Positions 8,260-17,775 of a DNA stretch of 64,000 nucleotides are shown here, in pieces; position 1 is the stretch's first letter, and each line of letters begins with the position of its first letter. The notes under the pieces are model-generated. The model saw only the letters and a list, made by a program, of their open reading frames with translations, was not told the DNA's origin and did no database searches. This stretch comes from Apilactobacillus micheneri (GTDB lineage: Bacteria > Bacillota > Bacilli > Lactobacillales > Lactobacillaceae): positions 130,587-194,586 of the forward strand of contig NZ_POSO01000003.1 in assembly GCF_002993975.1 (NCBI RefSeq), read 5' to 3'. The translations under genes and the position numbers were made by a program.

Positions 8260-10338
8260 TTATCTGGATGCAGTATTAAATTTACTATTAGTGGTTGAAT
8301 CATTTTGAATAGATTGATGACCATTCTTAAAGTATTCATTTAATCCATTTGATTTAACAGATGTAACATCGTTAGGTTTGACCCAATCTTCATTAGGTTT
8401 GTTCTGAGAAATGTACTGCATTTCGTATTTATATATCTTTTGAGCAATTGCTGTTTGTGCAGCATTCATATAATTACCTGTTTGGAATTGGTGATCATAT
8501 CCTGTCCATACAGATAAGGAATAGTTTGGAGTGTATCCAGTAAACCATGAATCCATAACTGCATAAGAAGGTAAGTAACCTTGATATGTTCCCTCAGGAT
8601 ATTGAGTAGTACCAGTTTTTCCAGCTTCATACAGTCCTGGAACTTTAGCTTCGGTTCCTGAACCATAAGGCAAGTTCATAACACCCTTAAGCATATAATT
8701 CATCATAAATGCTGTAGAAGGTGACATAGCTTGAACTCCATTTGATGAAATATTGTGAGATACATTATCTGGGGTAACAACTCGATTAATCAAGTAAGGT
8801 TTGTGATAAGTACCATTATTGGCAAAGGCAGCATAAGCAGCAGCTTCTTGTTCCGGAGAAATGTAAAGCCCAATACCATTTTGTAGGTTAAGAGTGCTAT
8901 TAAAATTCATCCCCAATGAAGATAAGAATCTAGTAGCATTATTAATTCCCACATTTTGCAACGTCCTAATAGCTGGAATATTTCTAGATTCAGCTAAAGC
9001 TTTGCGCATAGTAATAGTTCCTTGATAACGATAATCAAAATCCTTTAATTGTACATTAGTTCCTGGATAAGTGTATGGAGTATCATGAACTAATTGGTAA
9101 GTTGGATAATTCAAATATTCAAGAGCAGGGCCATAATCCATAAGGGGCTTGGCAGTAGAACCACTAGATCTGTCTGTTTGAACAGCTCGATTTAATCCAA
9201 ATTGAATATCAGTTTTACGACTACCAATCATTGCATTAACAGCACCAGTTTTTGGATCTACTAAAGTTGCTCCAACTTGCATAGTATCATTAGGGAATCC
9301 TACACGATTATCATTATTAGCTAAATCATACAATTTCTTTTGTGCAGATAAATCTAAATTAGTATGAACACTTAATCCAGATTGAGGATTATAACCACGG
9401 GATTTTAATTCTTGTATAACTTTGCCAACATATGAATCAACGTATTTTTCATTCACATTAGTTAAATCATTAGTTTTATGATTATGAGTTAAACCGTTTT
9501 TGATACTTTCATTTTTAGCTGCATTGGCTTGTTTAGCTGTAATAGCATTATTACTTGCCATTGCATCTAAGACAGTATCTCTTCTTTCTTTAGCTAATTT
9601 TGGATAATTGTATGGATTATAAGATACTGGTGCTTGAGGCATTCCTGCTAGCATAGCAGTTTGAGCTAATGAAAGCTTGTTTAACTTCTTACCATAATAA
9701 TATTCAGAAGCAGTTTGCATACCATAAACATTGCTAGAACCATTTCCTCCCATATAAACCTTGTTAATGTAGAATTCGAGTATCTTTTGTTTAGAATATT
9801 TTCTTTCTACTTGTAAAGCTAACCAAGCTTCTTGTGCTTTACGCTCTTTAGTACGATCTTTAATATTAGTAGAAAACACAGATAATTTAACCAATTGTTG
9901 AGTTAAAGTGGAGCCACCTTGAAGAAGACCATTATTAGATTTTATATTAGCAAGTGATGCTCCTAAAATTCTAATAGGATCAACTCCATGATGCTTATAA
10001 AAACGTCTATCTTCAATTGAAACGACAGCATCTTTTAACCTTTTAGGGATATCTTTAGATTTAACATAATCTCGATTTTGAGCGCCCATTCTATAAATTA
10101 CATGATTAGAGTTATCATAAATTTTAGTTGAATTATCACTGGACAAAGAATTATAAGTTATCTTAGGAGCACTAGATGCATAATATGCAAATACTCCAGT
10201 TCCAATAATAATCATTAAAGAAACAAAGGCTAAAACACCTAAAATAGTTCTTTTTATTATTTTACCAGCACGACTCTTTTTATACTTACCCTGATTACGC
10301 TGTACACGCGTATTATCTTTTGAATCCTTTTGTGACAT
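8260..10338 (-). CDS. pbp1A: Class A penicillin-binding protein 1A
   Basis: Bifunctional peptidoglycan glycosyltransferase/transpeptidase. A basic cytoplasmic N terminus precedes a membrane anchor (about residues 29-52). The GT51 domain shows SIEDRRFYKHHG (107-118, catalytic Glu109) and GGSTLTQQLVK. The transpeptidase domain shows the SxxK box in SSGSTAKP (about residue 394), an SRN box in AESRNIP, and the KTG box in AGKTGTT (about 571). The 692 residues are usual for the lactobacillar enzyme. Its ATG overlaps the recU stop by one base (TAATG), so the pair is translationally coupled as in other Firmicutes. Confidence 0.95.
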   Translation of the reverse strand: MSQKDSKDNTRVQRNQGKYKKSRAGKIIKRTILGVLAFVSLMIIIGTGVFAYYASSAPKITYNSLSSDNSTKIYDNSNHVIYRMGAQNRDYVKSKDIPKRLKDAVVSIEDRRFYKHHGVDPIRILGASLANIKSNNGLLQGGSTLTQQLVKLSVFSTNIKDRTKERKAQEAWLALQVERKYSKQKILEFYINKVYMGGNGSSNVYGMQTASEYYYGKKLNKLSLAQTAMLAGMPQAPVSYNPYNYPKLAKERRDTVLDAMASNNAITAKQANAAKNESIKNGLTHNHKTNDLTNVNEKYVDSYVGKVIQELKSRGYNPQSGLSVHTNLDLSAQKKLYDLANNDNRVGFPNDTMQVGATLVDPKTGAVNAMIGSRKTDIQFGLNRAVQTDRSSGSTAKPLMDYGPALEYLNYPTYQLVHDTPYTYPGTNVQLKDFDYRYQGTITMRKALAESRNIPAIRTLQNVGINNATRFLSSLGMNFNSTLNLQNGIGLYISPEQEAAAYAAFANNGTYHKPYLINRVVTPDNVSHNISSNGVQAMSPSTAFMMNYMLKGVMNLPYGSGTEAKVPGLYEAGKTGTTQYPEGTYQGYLPSYAVMDSWFTGYTPNYSLSVWTGYDHQFQTGNYMNAAQTAIAQKIYKYEMQYISQNKPNEDWVKPNDVTSVKSNGLNEYFKNGHQSIQNDSTTNSKFNTASR

Positions 10339-10976
10339 TATGATTCTCCTTTACTATTTAATAACTTGTCTACTGCTCTTAAATAGGGAATAGTAGGATT
10401 TAGTGAATATTGAATATTAATACCCAGTTTTTTAATTATATCCTTTTTTATTGATTTTTTTCCACCATTAAATTGATTGTCCCAATATGTAAATAAATCA
10501 GTGGCCTTAAATAAAAATAGCTCATCTGTTTGAACGAATTTAATAAGTGCAAAACAAAGGCCACCTTGTTGTACACATTGTCGCATATGTTCAACTTGAT
10601 GTTTATGAAAATTAGCTAATGGAAAAGAAGTTTTATTTTTGGTTTCTTTCGCATCAAAATCAATATATTTTCCACGGTAAACCCCATTATAATCGGTAGT
10701 AGAAGCTTTTCTAAAATAAGCTTCCTTAATCACAGCAGCACTACGCTTAGGATAATCAACTTTAACAATTTGAACAGGAGTGGGTTTCTTATGAATCACA
10801 GCTATATTTTTATGAAGATAATAATTATTGCTGTCATTAATTTCCTGTTCAAGGGTCATCCCACGATCACCATAAATAGTTAGTTTATGATGAGAATGTT
10901 GTTCATTATGATTCTTCTTTAAAGATTTATTAGTAGAAACTTTATAAGATGAACCATTAGGATAATGAATTGCCAT
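10338..10976 (-). CDS. recU: Holliday junction resolvase RecU
   Basis: Cuts four-way DNA junctions during recombination and chromosome segregation. The RecU fold is recognisable from NGSSYK near the start, RGMTLEQEINDSN, the nuclease core YRGKYIDFDAKETKNKTSF with its Asp/Glu-x-Lys triad, and the QGGLCFALIKF segment. The frame opens with a GTG at 10985, but AAAGGTGG lies five bases before the ATG at 10976, which is the better start (212 residues). It is co-transcribed with pbp1A, the classic recU-pbp1A pair, and divergent from ypsA. Confidence 0.95.
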   Translation of the reverse strand: MAIHYPNGSSYKVSTNKSLKKNHNEQHSHHKLTIYGDRGMTLEQEINDSNNYYLHKNIAVIHKKPTPVQIVKVDYPKRSAAVIKEAYFRKASTTDYNGVYRGKYIDFDAKETKNKTSFPLANFHKHQVEHMRQCVQQGGLCFALIKFVQTDELFLFKATDLFTYWDNQFNGGKKSIKKDIIKKLGINIQYSLNPTIPYLRAVDKLLNSKGES

Positions 10977-11077
10977 TATTACCACCTTTCATTTAATATA
11001 TAATTATAATTCAAATTTTAATTAACAACATTATACCATTAGTACAAAAATCTTAATAACCTAGGAAGTGAAAAAAA

Positions 11078-11644
11078 TTGAGTAGACTATGGATAACTGG
11101 ATATAGAAGCTATGAATTGGGAATTTTCAAAAATAATGATCCAAAGAAGACTGTAATCGATAAAGTAATTAAGGATAATTTATCACAAGAAATTATGGAT
11201 GGTGTTGATTGGATAATCACTGGTGGACAATTAGGCATAGAGCAATGGAGTGTCGAGGTTGCAAATCAACTTAAAACAGAATATCCAGATGAGTTTAAAA
11301 CATCTGTTATGCTACCATTTCAAAAATTTGGCGAACAATGGAATGATGATAATAAAATGTCGTTACAAAAATGTATCCAAAATTCTGATTTTTCAGCTAG
11401 CGTTTCTAATGAACCATATAAATCACCAATACAATTAAAAGCATATCAAAAATTTATGTTAACGCACACAGATAAAGCGTTATTAATATATGATTTAGAT
11501 TATGAGGGTAAAACTAAATATGATTACAATCAAATCAAACAATATTCAGATCACAATGATTATGATTTAAGAATGATTGACTTTGATGATTTACAAGAAG
11601 CTGCAACTGAATATGAAAATAGTAGAAAAAACTTTGAAGAATAG
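11078..11644 (+). CDS. ypsA: YpsA-family SLOG-fold protein (DUF1273)
   Basis: A 188-residue SLOG superfamily protein. The N-terminal WITGYRSYELGIF and the glycine-rich IITGGQLGIEQW form the predicted nucleotide-binding face of the YpsA family. In Bacillus and Staphylococcus YpsA influences cell division; the ligand is not established. It sits directly before gpsB as in Bacillus. The start is TTG at 11078 with AGGAAGTG upstream. Confidence 0.9.
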   Translation: MSRLWITGYRSYELGIFKNNDPKKTVIDKVIKDNLSQEIMDGVDWIITGGQLGIEQWSVEVANQLKTEYPDEFKTSVMLPFQKFGEQWNDDNKMSLQKCIQNSDFSASVSNEPYKSPIQLKAYQKFMLTHTDKALLIYDLDYEGKTKYDYNQIKQYSDHNDYDLRMIDFDDLQEAATEYENSRKNFEE

Positions 11645-11714
11645 ATTTGAAATAATTGAATAATGTGTTAAGATAATATTTGTTCGTGATTATTTCAGAT
11701 ATGAGGTGTGAAAT

Positions 11715-12068
11715 ATGAATAATATTCAATATACCCCTAAAGATATTTTGCAAAAAGAATTTAAGCAAAAAATGCGTGGGTATGATCCTAATGATGTTGA
11801 TACATTTTTAGATAGTGTAATTAAAGATTATCAAAGCTTTGATAAAAACTTTAGTGATCTAAAAGAAGAAAATGAAAAACTAAAAGAAGAAATTAAAGAT
11901 CTAGAAGGTCAAATTAATAACCAAAATAGTTATCAATTTAATCAAAGATCAGCAGAATTTGCTGCTAATAATCCACAACCATCTAATCATGAGCAGGTTA
12001 ATAGTGTTGAAGCAGACTTATTGAAACGAGTTTCTAACTTAGAAATGAGAGTCTTTGGATCTAACTAA
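11715..12068 (+). CDS. gpsB: Cell division protein GpsB
   Basis: A DivIVA-related cytoplasmic adaptor of 117 residues that couples peptidoglycan synthesis enzymes to division. The N-terminal membrane-contact and PBP-binding domain reads FKQKMRGYDPNDVDTFLD (about 16-33). A coiled coil follows (about 35-75), then a Gln/Asn-rich linker and a short C-terminal helix beginning LLKRVSNLEMRVFG, which drives oligomerisation. It lies just upstream of rnpB. Class A PBPs are known partners in the family, and pbp1A is encoded nearby. Confidence 0.95.
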   Translation: MNNIQYTPKDILQKEFKQKMRGYDPNDVDTFLDSVIKDYQSFDKNFSDLKEENEKLKEEIKDLEGQINNQNSYQFNQRSAEFAANNPQPSNHEQVNSVEADLLKRVSNLEMRVFGSN

Positions 12069-12093
12069 TTAACCATTAAAATTGTATAGAATT

Positions 12094-12489
12094 GGTGTAT
12101 ATCCTGAGTAATCGCGGCCAACTTAAGTTGGCTGAGGAAAGTCCACTCTCGCACAAGCTGCGATGCTTGTAGTGTTCGTGCTCGGTGAAAAAATAAGCCG
12201 GGGGACTACTTATGTAGTAATGGCGAAGGAAAAAAGCTAAGGATTTATCTATGCTTTAGTACTTCTGAAAGTGCCACAGTGACGATACAATATTGGAAAC
12301 AATATTGGTGGAACGCGGTAAACCCCTCGAGCGGGAAACCCAAACTTTGGTAGGGGAGCTTCACACACGGAAATTGAACCAAGTGTGGGGGAGAAACTTA
12401 TGTTTCTGAGATAGATGATTACTACTTCAAAATTTTAAAGGCCTGACTTAATTTTGAAGCACAAAACATGGCTTACAGGGATGTACACC
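12094..12489 (+). ncRNA. rnpB: RNase P RNA (class B)
   Basis: Catalytic RNA that matures tRNA 5' ends. The conserved GAGGAAAGTCC of P3/P4 is present near 12134, with GTGCCACAGTGACGATAC in the middle and ACAAAACATGGCTTACAG near the 3' end. The ends are set by the P1 helix, GGTGTATATCCTG (from 12094) pairing with CAGGGATGTACACC (to 12489). The position between gpsB and ypsC is conserved in Bacilli. It explains the 495-base gap without a protein gene. Confidence 0.95.
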
Positions 12490-12498
12490 ATTCAGGAC

Positions 12499-12526
12499 GA
12501 GTGGAAGTTTTCTTCCACTCTTTTTT
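12499..12526 (+). terminator. rnpB terminator
   Basis: Stem GAGTGGAAG / CTTCCACTC with a TTTT loop followed by six T residues, ten bases after the P1 helix of RNase P RNA. Confidence 0.93.
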
Positions 12527-12563
12527 ATACTTAAAATTATATTTTTAATAAGAGGTAATATAA

Positions 12564-13697
12564 ATGAAAAAATTTAAATTAATGGCAACTTGTGCAGCTG
12601 GGATTGAAGCCCTTGTTGGTAGAGAATTACGTGATCTAGGATATGAAACTCAAGTTGAAAACGGTCGTGTAAGATTCGAAGGTTCAATTGAAGATATTAT
12701 TAAAGCTAATTTATGGCTTAGAACGGCTGATCGTATTGAAATCATTGTAGGTGAATTTAATGCTAAAACTTTTGAAGATCTTTTCCAAAATATCAAACAA
12801 TTACCATGGGATAAATTGTTGCCAATGGATGCACAATTCCCAATGAATGGTCGTTCACATAATTCTACATTACATAGTGTTCCGGATGTCCAATCAATTG
12901 CTAAGAAAGCGGTTGTAAATAAATTAAGCGAAACTTACCATCGTCGTACACGTCTTCCAGAAACTGGCGCACTTTATAGTTTAGAAACTAGAATTAATAA
13001 AGATCATGTTATTGTAACTCTAGATACTACTGGAGAAAGTCTATTTAAACGTGGATACCGTGTGGCAAAAGGACCAGCTCCATTAAAAGAAAATATGGCA
13101 GCCGCATTAATTTTACTAACTAACTGGTATCCAGATATGCCTTTCTTAGATCCAATGTGTGGTTCTGGAACCATCCCTATCGAAGCAGCGCTAATGGCTA
13201 GAAACATTGCTCCTGGATTTAATCGTGATTTCTCTTGTGAAAAATGGGAATGGGTAGATAATGACATGGTATCTACAATCCGTGATGAAGCAGATAGTAA
13301 AGCTGATTATGATAAAGAAATTGATATTATGGCATCAGATGTAGACGGTAATTTAATTGATGCCGCAAAAGTGAACGCACAAGAAGTGGGCTTGCTACAT
13401 GATATTCAATTTAAACAACTTGCTGTGCAAGATTTTAAAACAGATAAAATTAATGGAGTGGTTGTATCTAACCCTCCATATGGTGAAAGATTAAGTGATA
13501 AAGCTAGCGTAATAAAATTATATAAAGATCTAGGAAAAGTATTTAGACCTATGGATAGTTGGTCAAAATACTTCTTAACTAGTGATTTAGAGTTCGATAA
13601 ATCATATGGACAAAAGGCCACTAAAACTAGAAAACTTTATAACGGATCATTGAGGACCGATTATTTCCAATTTTGGGGTCATAAAATTAGAAAGTAA
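12564..13697 (+). CDS. ypsC: THUMP-domain class I SAM-dependent rRNA methyltransferase (YpsC/RlmL family)
   Basis: Predicted 23S rRNA guanine-N2 methyltransferase of 377 residues. The N-terminal ferredoxin-like/THUMP part (about 1-155) binds RNA. The C-terminal Rossmann methyltransferase carries DPMCGSGTIPIEAAL as the SAM-binding motif, DVDGNLIDAA as motif II, and VVSNPPYGERL as the N6/N2-type NPPY catalytic motif. Gene position after rnpB matches ypsC of Bacillus. The exact modified base is inferred from RlmL homology. Confidence 0.92.
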   Translation: MKKFKLMATCAAGIEALVGRELRDLGYETQVENGRVRFEGSIEDIIKANLWLRTADRIEIIVGEFNAKTFEDLFQNIKQLPWDKLLPMDAQFPMNGRSHNSTLHSVPDVQSIAKKAVVNKLSETYHRRTRLPETGALYSLETRINKDHVIVTLDTTGESLFKRGYRVAKGPAPLKENMAAALILLTNWYPDMPFLDPMCGSGTIPIEAALMARNIAPGFNRDFSCEKWEWVDNDMVSTIRDEADSKADYDKEIDIMASDVDGNLIDAAKVNAQEVGLLHDIQFKQLAVQDFKTDKINGVVVSNPPYGERLSDKASVIKLYKDLGKVFRPMDSWSKYFLTSDLEFDKSYGQKATKTRKLYNGSLRTDYFQFWGHKIRK

Positions 13698-13709
13698 AAG
13701 GTGAAAAAC

Positions 13710-14828
13710 TTGAAAAAGAATATTGCAATTATCGGTGGAGGAATTGTAGGATCTACTGCTGCATATTATTTAAGTAAGTTAGATCATAAACATGAATTTA
13801 ATGTAACTATGTATGATGATGGTAAAGGTCAGGCTACTAAGGCGGCTGCCGGGATAATTTCACCATGGTTATCCAAGCGTAGAAATAAAAAATGGTACAA
13901 TCTTGCTCGTGATGGAGCAACTTTATTATCTGATATTGCTAAAGAAACTGATATGTCTAAAGATATATATGATCAATGTGGAACAATTATTACTAGGGAT
14001 AATCAAGATAAACTAAATGATTTATATCAAAAAGCTTTGGTTAGAACTAAAGAAACAAAAACCATTGGGGATGTTTTCAAGTTAAATGCTAACGAAGTTA
14101 AAAGTAAAATCCCCTTATTAACTAAATCTTTACCAGGAGTATTGGTAACCGGTGGAGCAAGAATTGACGGTGGAAGGTTTTCCAAACATTTAAAAAATAT
14201 TGCTCAATCAAATAACTTAAAAATTGTAAACAAAAAAGTTGCCATTAATGATGAAGGAAAAATTCAATTAGAACAAGATTCCATTGAATATGATTACATC
14301 ATTATAGCAACTGGTGCATGGATGAAAAACACTTTATCTAATTTACCATTAGAAGTCGACGTAAGAGCACAAAAAGGACAATTAATCGAATTATCAACAA
14401 ATAGTATACATTCAAATGCCGATATGCCAGTGTTAATGCCTGAGGGCGAAAGAGATTTCATTCCAGTTAGTAATGGTAAATTAATTGTTGGTGCTACTCA
14501 TGAAAATGACAAAGGTTTTGATTTACAACCAACAAGTGAAGTTATTGATGATTTACTAGCTAGTGCCAATCGATTAGTAGATGGTTTAAATCAAGAAAAT
14601 TTGGTTAAAATAAAAGTAGGTACTAGAGCATACACTTCTGATTTTGCACCATTTTTTGGCAACATCCCACAATATGAAAATATATTAGTTGGTGGTGGAC
14701 TTGGATCATCTGGATTAACAACCGGTCCATTAATTGGTAAATTATTAGCTCAAAGTATTGTAGATAAAAACAACATTGATTTAGACCAATACCGTAAGCC
14801 AATTGAAAATTACATTAAAATTAATTAG
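13710..14828 (+). CDS. FAD-dependent oxidoreductase of the DadA/glycine oxidase family
   Basis: A flavoprotein with the Rossmann FAD motif IIGGGIVGSTAAYYL at the N terminus and the C-terminal GGGLGSSGLTTGP motif that closes on FAD. Family members oxidise amine groups of D-amino acids, glycine or sarcosine; the substrate here cannot be told. The frame is open from GTG at 13701, but AAAAGGTG sits properly before the TTG at 13710, which I prefer. It follows ypsC by 12 bases and overlaps the convergent rnhA stop by four bases. Confidence 0.88.
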   Translation: MKKNIAIIGGGIVGSTAAYYLSKLDHKHEFNVTMYDDGKGQATKAAAGIISPWLSKRRNKKWYNLARDGATLLSDIAKETDMSKDIYDQCGTIITRDNQDKLNDLYQKALVRTKETKTIGDVFKLNANEVKSKIPLLTKSLPGVLVTGGARIDGGRFSKHLKNIAQSNNLKIVNKKVAINDEGKIQLEQDSIEYDYIIIATGAWMKNTLSNLPLEVDVRAQKGQLIELSTNSIHSNADMPVLMPEGERDFIPVSNGKLIVGATHENDKGFDLQPTSEVIDDLLASANRLVDGLNQENLVKIKVGTRAYTSDFAPFFGNIPQYENILVGGGLGSSGLTTGPLIGKLLAQSIVDKNNIDLDQYRKPIENYIKIN

Positions 14829-15214
14829 TAAAAAGAATGAAGGGCTTGCTGCGCTAAATTGTGAGCACCTTCATTTTTTTTATCAGAAATCCAATTATTT
14901 ATAACTAATGAAAATGAATCTTGTAATAACAAAATTTTATCTAATTGTGGCTGATAATGTTTTGCATAACGTTTTTCTAAACTTTCATAAACTATCTTGC
15001 TATCAGTATAATAAATGATTGTTTCATTTTGCTTTGCGATTTCTTTGATTTTTTTAAAACCAATTAAACATGCTTCAAACTCCGCACTATGATTGTTTTT
15101 GGCATTTAATTTAGTTTTAATTTGCCTTTGATTTTTATCGTGAATTATAAGAATTCCACCAGAACTATCACCAGATTTGTTCATAGTAGCTGCATCAGTG
15201 TATAATTTAAACAT
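14825..15214 (-). CDS. rnhA: Ribonuclease HI family protein
   Basis: A 129-residue RNase HI-like nuclease that would degrade RNA in RNA:DNA hybrids. The acidic residues are visible in LYTDAAT (Asp7), the AEFEACLIGF helix (Glu) and YYTDSKIVYES (Asp). The C-terminal GAHNLAQQAL resembles the reverse-transcriptase-like subgroup. The ATG at 15214 has AGGAGA about ten bases upstream and is preferred over an upstream extension to 15259 that would overlap ebsA. This gene stands alone on the minus strand between two plus-strand operons. Confidence 0.88.
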   Translation of the reverse strand: MFKLYTDAATMNKSGDSSGGILIIHDKNQRQIKTKLNAKNNHSAEFEACLIGFKKIKEIAKQNETIIYYTDSKIVYESLEKRYAKHYQPQLDKILLLQDSFSLVINNWISDKKNEGAHNLAQQALHSFY

Positions 15215-15247
15215 AATATAATTTCTCCTATAAGAAGGTGTTTTTCT

Positions 15248-15658
15248 ATGATAACTCAAAAACGAACATTTTTATATCAACCAGGAATACTTTCATCCAT
15301 AATTACATGGAGTTGGACATTTGCCTTACTATTTGTAGGGATAATATTCTGGCTTGAAGTAACTCATTTTCAGCAAATAACATTATTCTTCTTTATAATA
15401 TTTTTGCTATTTTCTATTTTTCAACTGTCATTTCGTAAAATAACTATTGAAAAAAATCAAATCACAATTGGTAGATTACTAAATCCAAGATGGATTAAAA
15501 TTAGCATTGATGATATTGATGATTACAGATTCACAAAACATCGTGCTATTATCATAATTAATAATAAGAAACATGAGTTTTTATTACCAGTTAACTCAAT
15601 TATTGAACTAAATAGTATAATTAGCAAAAAAAGGATAAAGGAGTTGCACAATCCATGA
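15248..15658 (+). CDS. ebsA: EbsA-family membrane protein
   Basis: A 136-residue protein with two hydrophobic segments (about 18-37 and 42-60) and a C-terminal cytoplasmic region of beta character. Size, topology and the rnhA-ebsA-fhs-lspA neighbourhood match the EbsA family of lactobacilli and enterococci, whose function is unclear. AGAAGGTG precedes the ATG. Its stop overlaps the fhs start (ATGA), so the two are translationally coupled. Confidence 0.78.
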   Translation: MITQKRTFLYQPGILSSIITWSWTFALLFVGIIFWLEVTHFQQITLFFFIIFLLFSIFQLSFRKITIEKNQITIGRLLNPRWIKISIDDIDDYRFTKHRAIIIINNKKHEFLLPVNSIIELNSIISKKRIKELHNP

Positions 15659-17310
15659 AAACAGACATTGAAATTTCACAATCAACTAAACTAGAAAAAA
15701 TTAACTTAATTGCCAAAAAGTTAGGCTTGTCTGAAAAAGATATTGAAAACTATGGAGATTACAAAGCAAAAATTAATTTACCAATCAAAAAACAAAAAGA
15801 TGGTAAATTAATTTTAGTAACATCAATCAATCCAACCGCTGCTGGAGAAGGTAAGACCACTCTAACTATTGGTTTAGGGGATGCTTTCAATCAAATTAAT
15901 AAGAATTGTGCAATTGCTTTAAGAGAACCTTCATTAGGACCAGTTATGGGAATCAAAGGTGGTGCTACTGGTGGTGGATATGCTCAAGTAGCTCCAATGG
16001 AGGATATTAATTTATTTTTCACTGGTGACTTTCCAGCCATTACCGAAGCTCATGATACTTTATCTGCATTAATTGATAATCATATTCATCATGGCAACCA
16101 ATTAAATATCGATCCTAGACAGGTCGAATGGAAACGTGTAGTAGATATTAATGACCGTGAATTGCGTCACGCAATTGTTGGATTAGGTGGACGTACTTCT
16201 GGTGTTCCACGTGAAGATGGTTTTGATATTACAGTAGCTAGCGAAATTATGGCTGTTTTATGTTTAAGTAATGATTTAAAAGACTTGAAAAATAAATTGG
16301 GAAAAATTTTAATTGCATATACTTATGACAAAGAACCAATAACAGTAAATGACTTAGGTGTTACTGGAGCACTAGCTTTATTATTAAAAGATGCTATTAA
16401 ACCAAACTTAGTACAAACACTAGAACATACCCCAGCATTTATTCATGGAGGACCATTTGCTAACATTGCCCATGGTTGTAATAGTATTTTAGCCACAAAA
16501 GCAGCCATTCATTCTGCCGATTATGCCATTACTGAGGCTGGATTTGGGGCTGACTTAGGTGGAGAAAAGTTCTTAGACATTACTGCGCCTAAAATTGGTA
16601 AAAACCCGGATGCAATTGTTATTGTTGCTACAATTCGTGCATTAAAGCTTAATGGTGGCGTTAACAAAAATGATTTAGACAATGAAAATGTTGAGGCATT
16701 ATTAAATGGTGCTGATAACCTAGGACGCCATATTAAAAATATGAAGCAATATGGTAAACCAGTTGTTGTAGCAATTAATAAATTTACTAGCGATACTATT
16801 AATGAAATGAAAGCATTAGATCAATATATTAAGGATCAAGGGGTTAAAGCAATTAATACCGATGTGTGGGCCAAAGGCGGCAAAGGTGCTATTGATTTGG
16901 CTAATGAATTGGTTGCAGCTTGTGATGAACAGCATGATTTTAAACCTTTGTATAACAAAAATGATGATATATTAACTAAAATTAATAAGGTAGTTAAAAA
17001 TATTTATGGTGGTTCCAACGTTGAATTAAGTTCTAAAGCTCAGAGTCAACTTAAGGCCATTAAAAAACGTGGTTGGGATAAGATGCCTGTATGTATAGCA
17101 AAAACACAATATTCATTTACTGATAATGCTAAATTACTTGGTGCGCCTAATAATTTCATTATTCACGTAAGAGAATTACAACCTCGCTTAGGGGCTGGAT
17201 TTATAGTTGCTTTAACCGGTAAAGTTCTTACGATGCCAGGATTGCCTACTCATCCCGCCGCATTAGATATGGACATCGACAATGATGGTAAAATTAAAGG
17301 ACTATTTTAA
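15655..17310 (+). CDS. fhs: Formate-tetrahydrofolate ligase
   Basis: Makes 10-formyl-THF from formate, THF and ATP and so feeds PurN, PurH and fMet-tRNA formation. The 551 residues include the ATP loop [10 protein letters not shown] (about 58-67), [15 protein letters not shown], and the THF-site region with [13 protein letters not shown] and [14 protein letters not shown]. Length and motifs are complete. It overlaps ebsA by four bases and precedes lspA by 12 bases. Confidence 0.97.
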   Translation: MKTDIEISQSTKLEKINLIAKKLGLSEKDIENYGDYKAKINLPIKKQKDGKLILVTSINPTAAGEGKTTLTIGLGDAFNQINKNCAIALREPSLGPVMGIKGGATGGGYAQVAPMEDINLFFTGDFPAITEAHDTLSALIDNHIHHGNQLNIDPRQVEWKRVVDINDRELRHAIVGLGGRTSGVPREDGFDITVASEIMAVLCLSNDLKDLKNKLGKILIAYTYDKEPITVNDLGVTGALALLLKDAIKPNLVQTLEHTPAFIHGGPFANIAHGCNSILATKAAIHSADYAITEAGFGADLGGEKFLDITAPKIGKNPDAIVIVATIRALKLNGGVNKNDLDNENVEALLNGADNLGRHIKNMKQYGKPVVVAINKFTSDTINEMKALDQYIKDQGVKAINTDVWAKGGKGAIDLANELVAACDEQHDFKPLYNKNDDILTKINKVVKNIYGGSNVELSSKAQSQLKAIKKRGWDKMPVCIAKTQYSFTDNAKLLGAPNNFIIHVRELQPRLGAGFIVALTGKVLTMPGLPTHPAALDMDIDNDGKIKGLF

Positions 17311-17322
17311 AGGAGAATTATA

Positions 17323-17775
17323 ATGCCGATATTTTATGCTATATTGAGCATGATTGTTTTAATTGGTGCTGATCAAATTACTAAATATTTAATTGCAACT
17401 CATATTGCTGAAAATGATGTTACTAATTTAATTCCAGGGTTAATATCTTTTACTAATTTGCATAATAATGGTGCAGCTTGGAGTATTTTACAAGGACAAC
17501 AATGGTTGTTTAGTTTAATTAGCATTGTTGCAATATTGGTAATTGGTTATTTTATGTATAAATTAAGGAACAAAAAAGTATATGAAATAAGCTTGGTAAT
17601 TTTATTATCAGGAATAATTGGTAACTTTATTGATCGATTATTTCAAGGCTATGTTGTAGATATGGTGCAATTAGACTTTATTAATTTTCCAGTTTTTAAT
17701 GTTGCTGATTCATGCATTACAATTGGAATTATAATTTTATTCATAGCAATATTAAGAGATGGTGATTTAAATTAA
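17323..17775 (+). CDS. lspA: Lipoprotein signal peptidase (signal peptidase II)
   Basis: Membrane aspartyl protease that cleaves prolipoprotein signal peptides. It has 150 residues and four hydrophobic segments. The conserved NLHNNGAAWS and GNFIDRLFQGYVVDM carry the first catalytic Asp region, and VFNVADSCITIG carries the second. GGAG precedes the ATG. It probably processes lipoproteins such as the OppA-type protein encoded at 29.6-31.3 kb. The downstream rluD frame begins at its stop codon. Confidence 0.95.
   Translation: MPIFYAILSMIVLIGADQITKYLIATHIAENDVTNLIPGLISFTNLHNNGAAWSILQGQQWLFSLISIVAILVIGYFMYKLRNKKVYEISLVILLSGIIGNFIDRLFQGYVVDMVQLDFINFPVFNVADSCITIGIIILFIAILRDGDLN

Noticed and set aside
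11685-11700. Single PurBox-like sequence (TTGTTCGTGATTAT) upstream of gpsB
   Set aside because: Only one half-site, no partner at the usual distance, and no purine-related gene follows.
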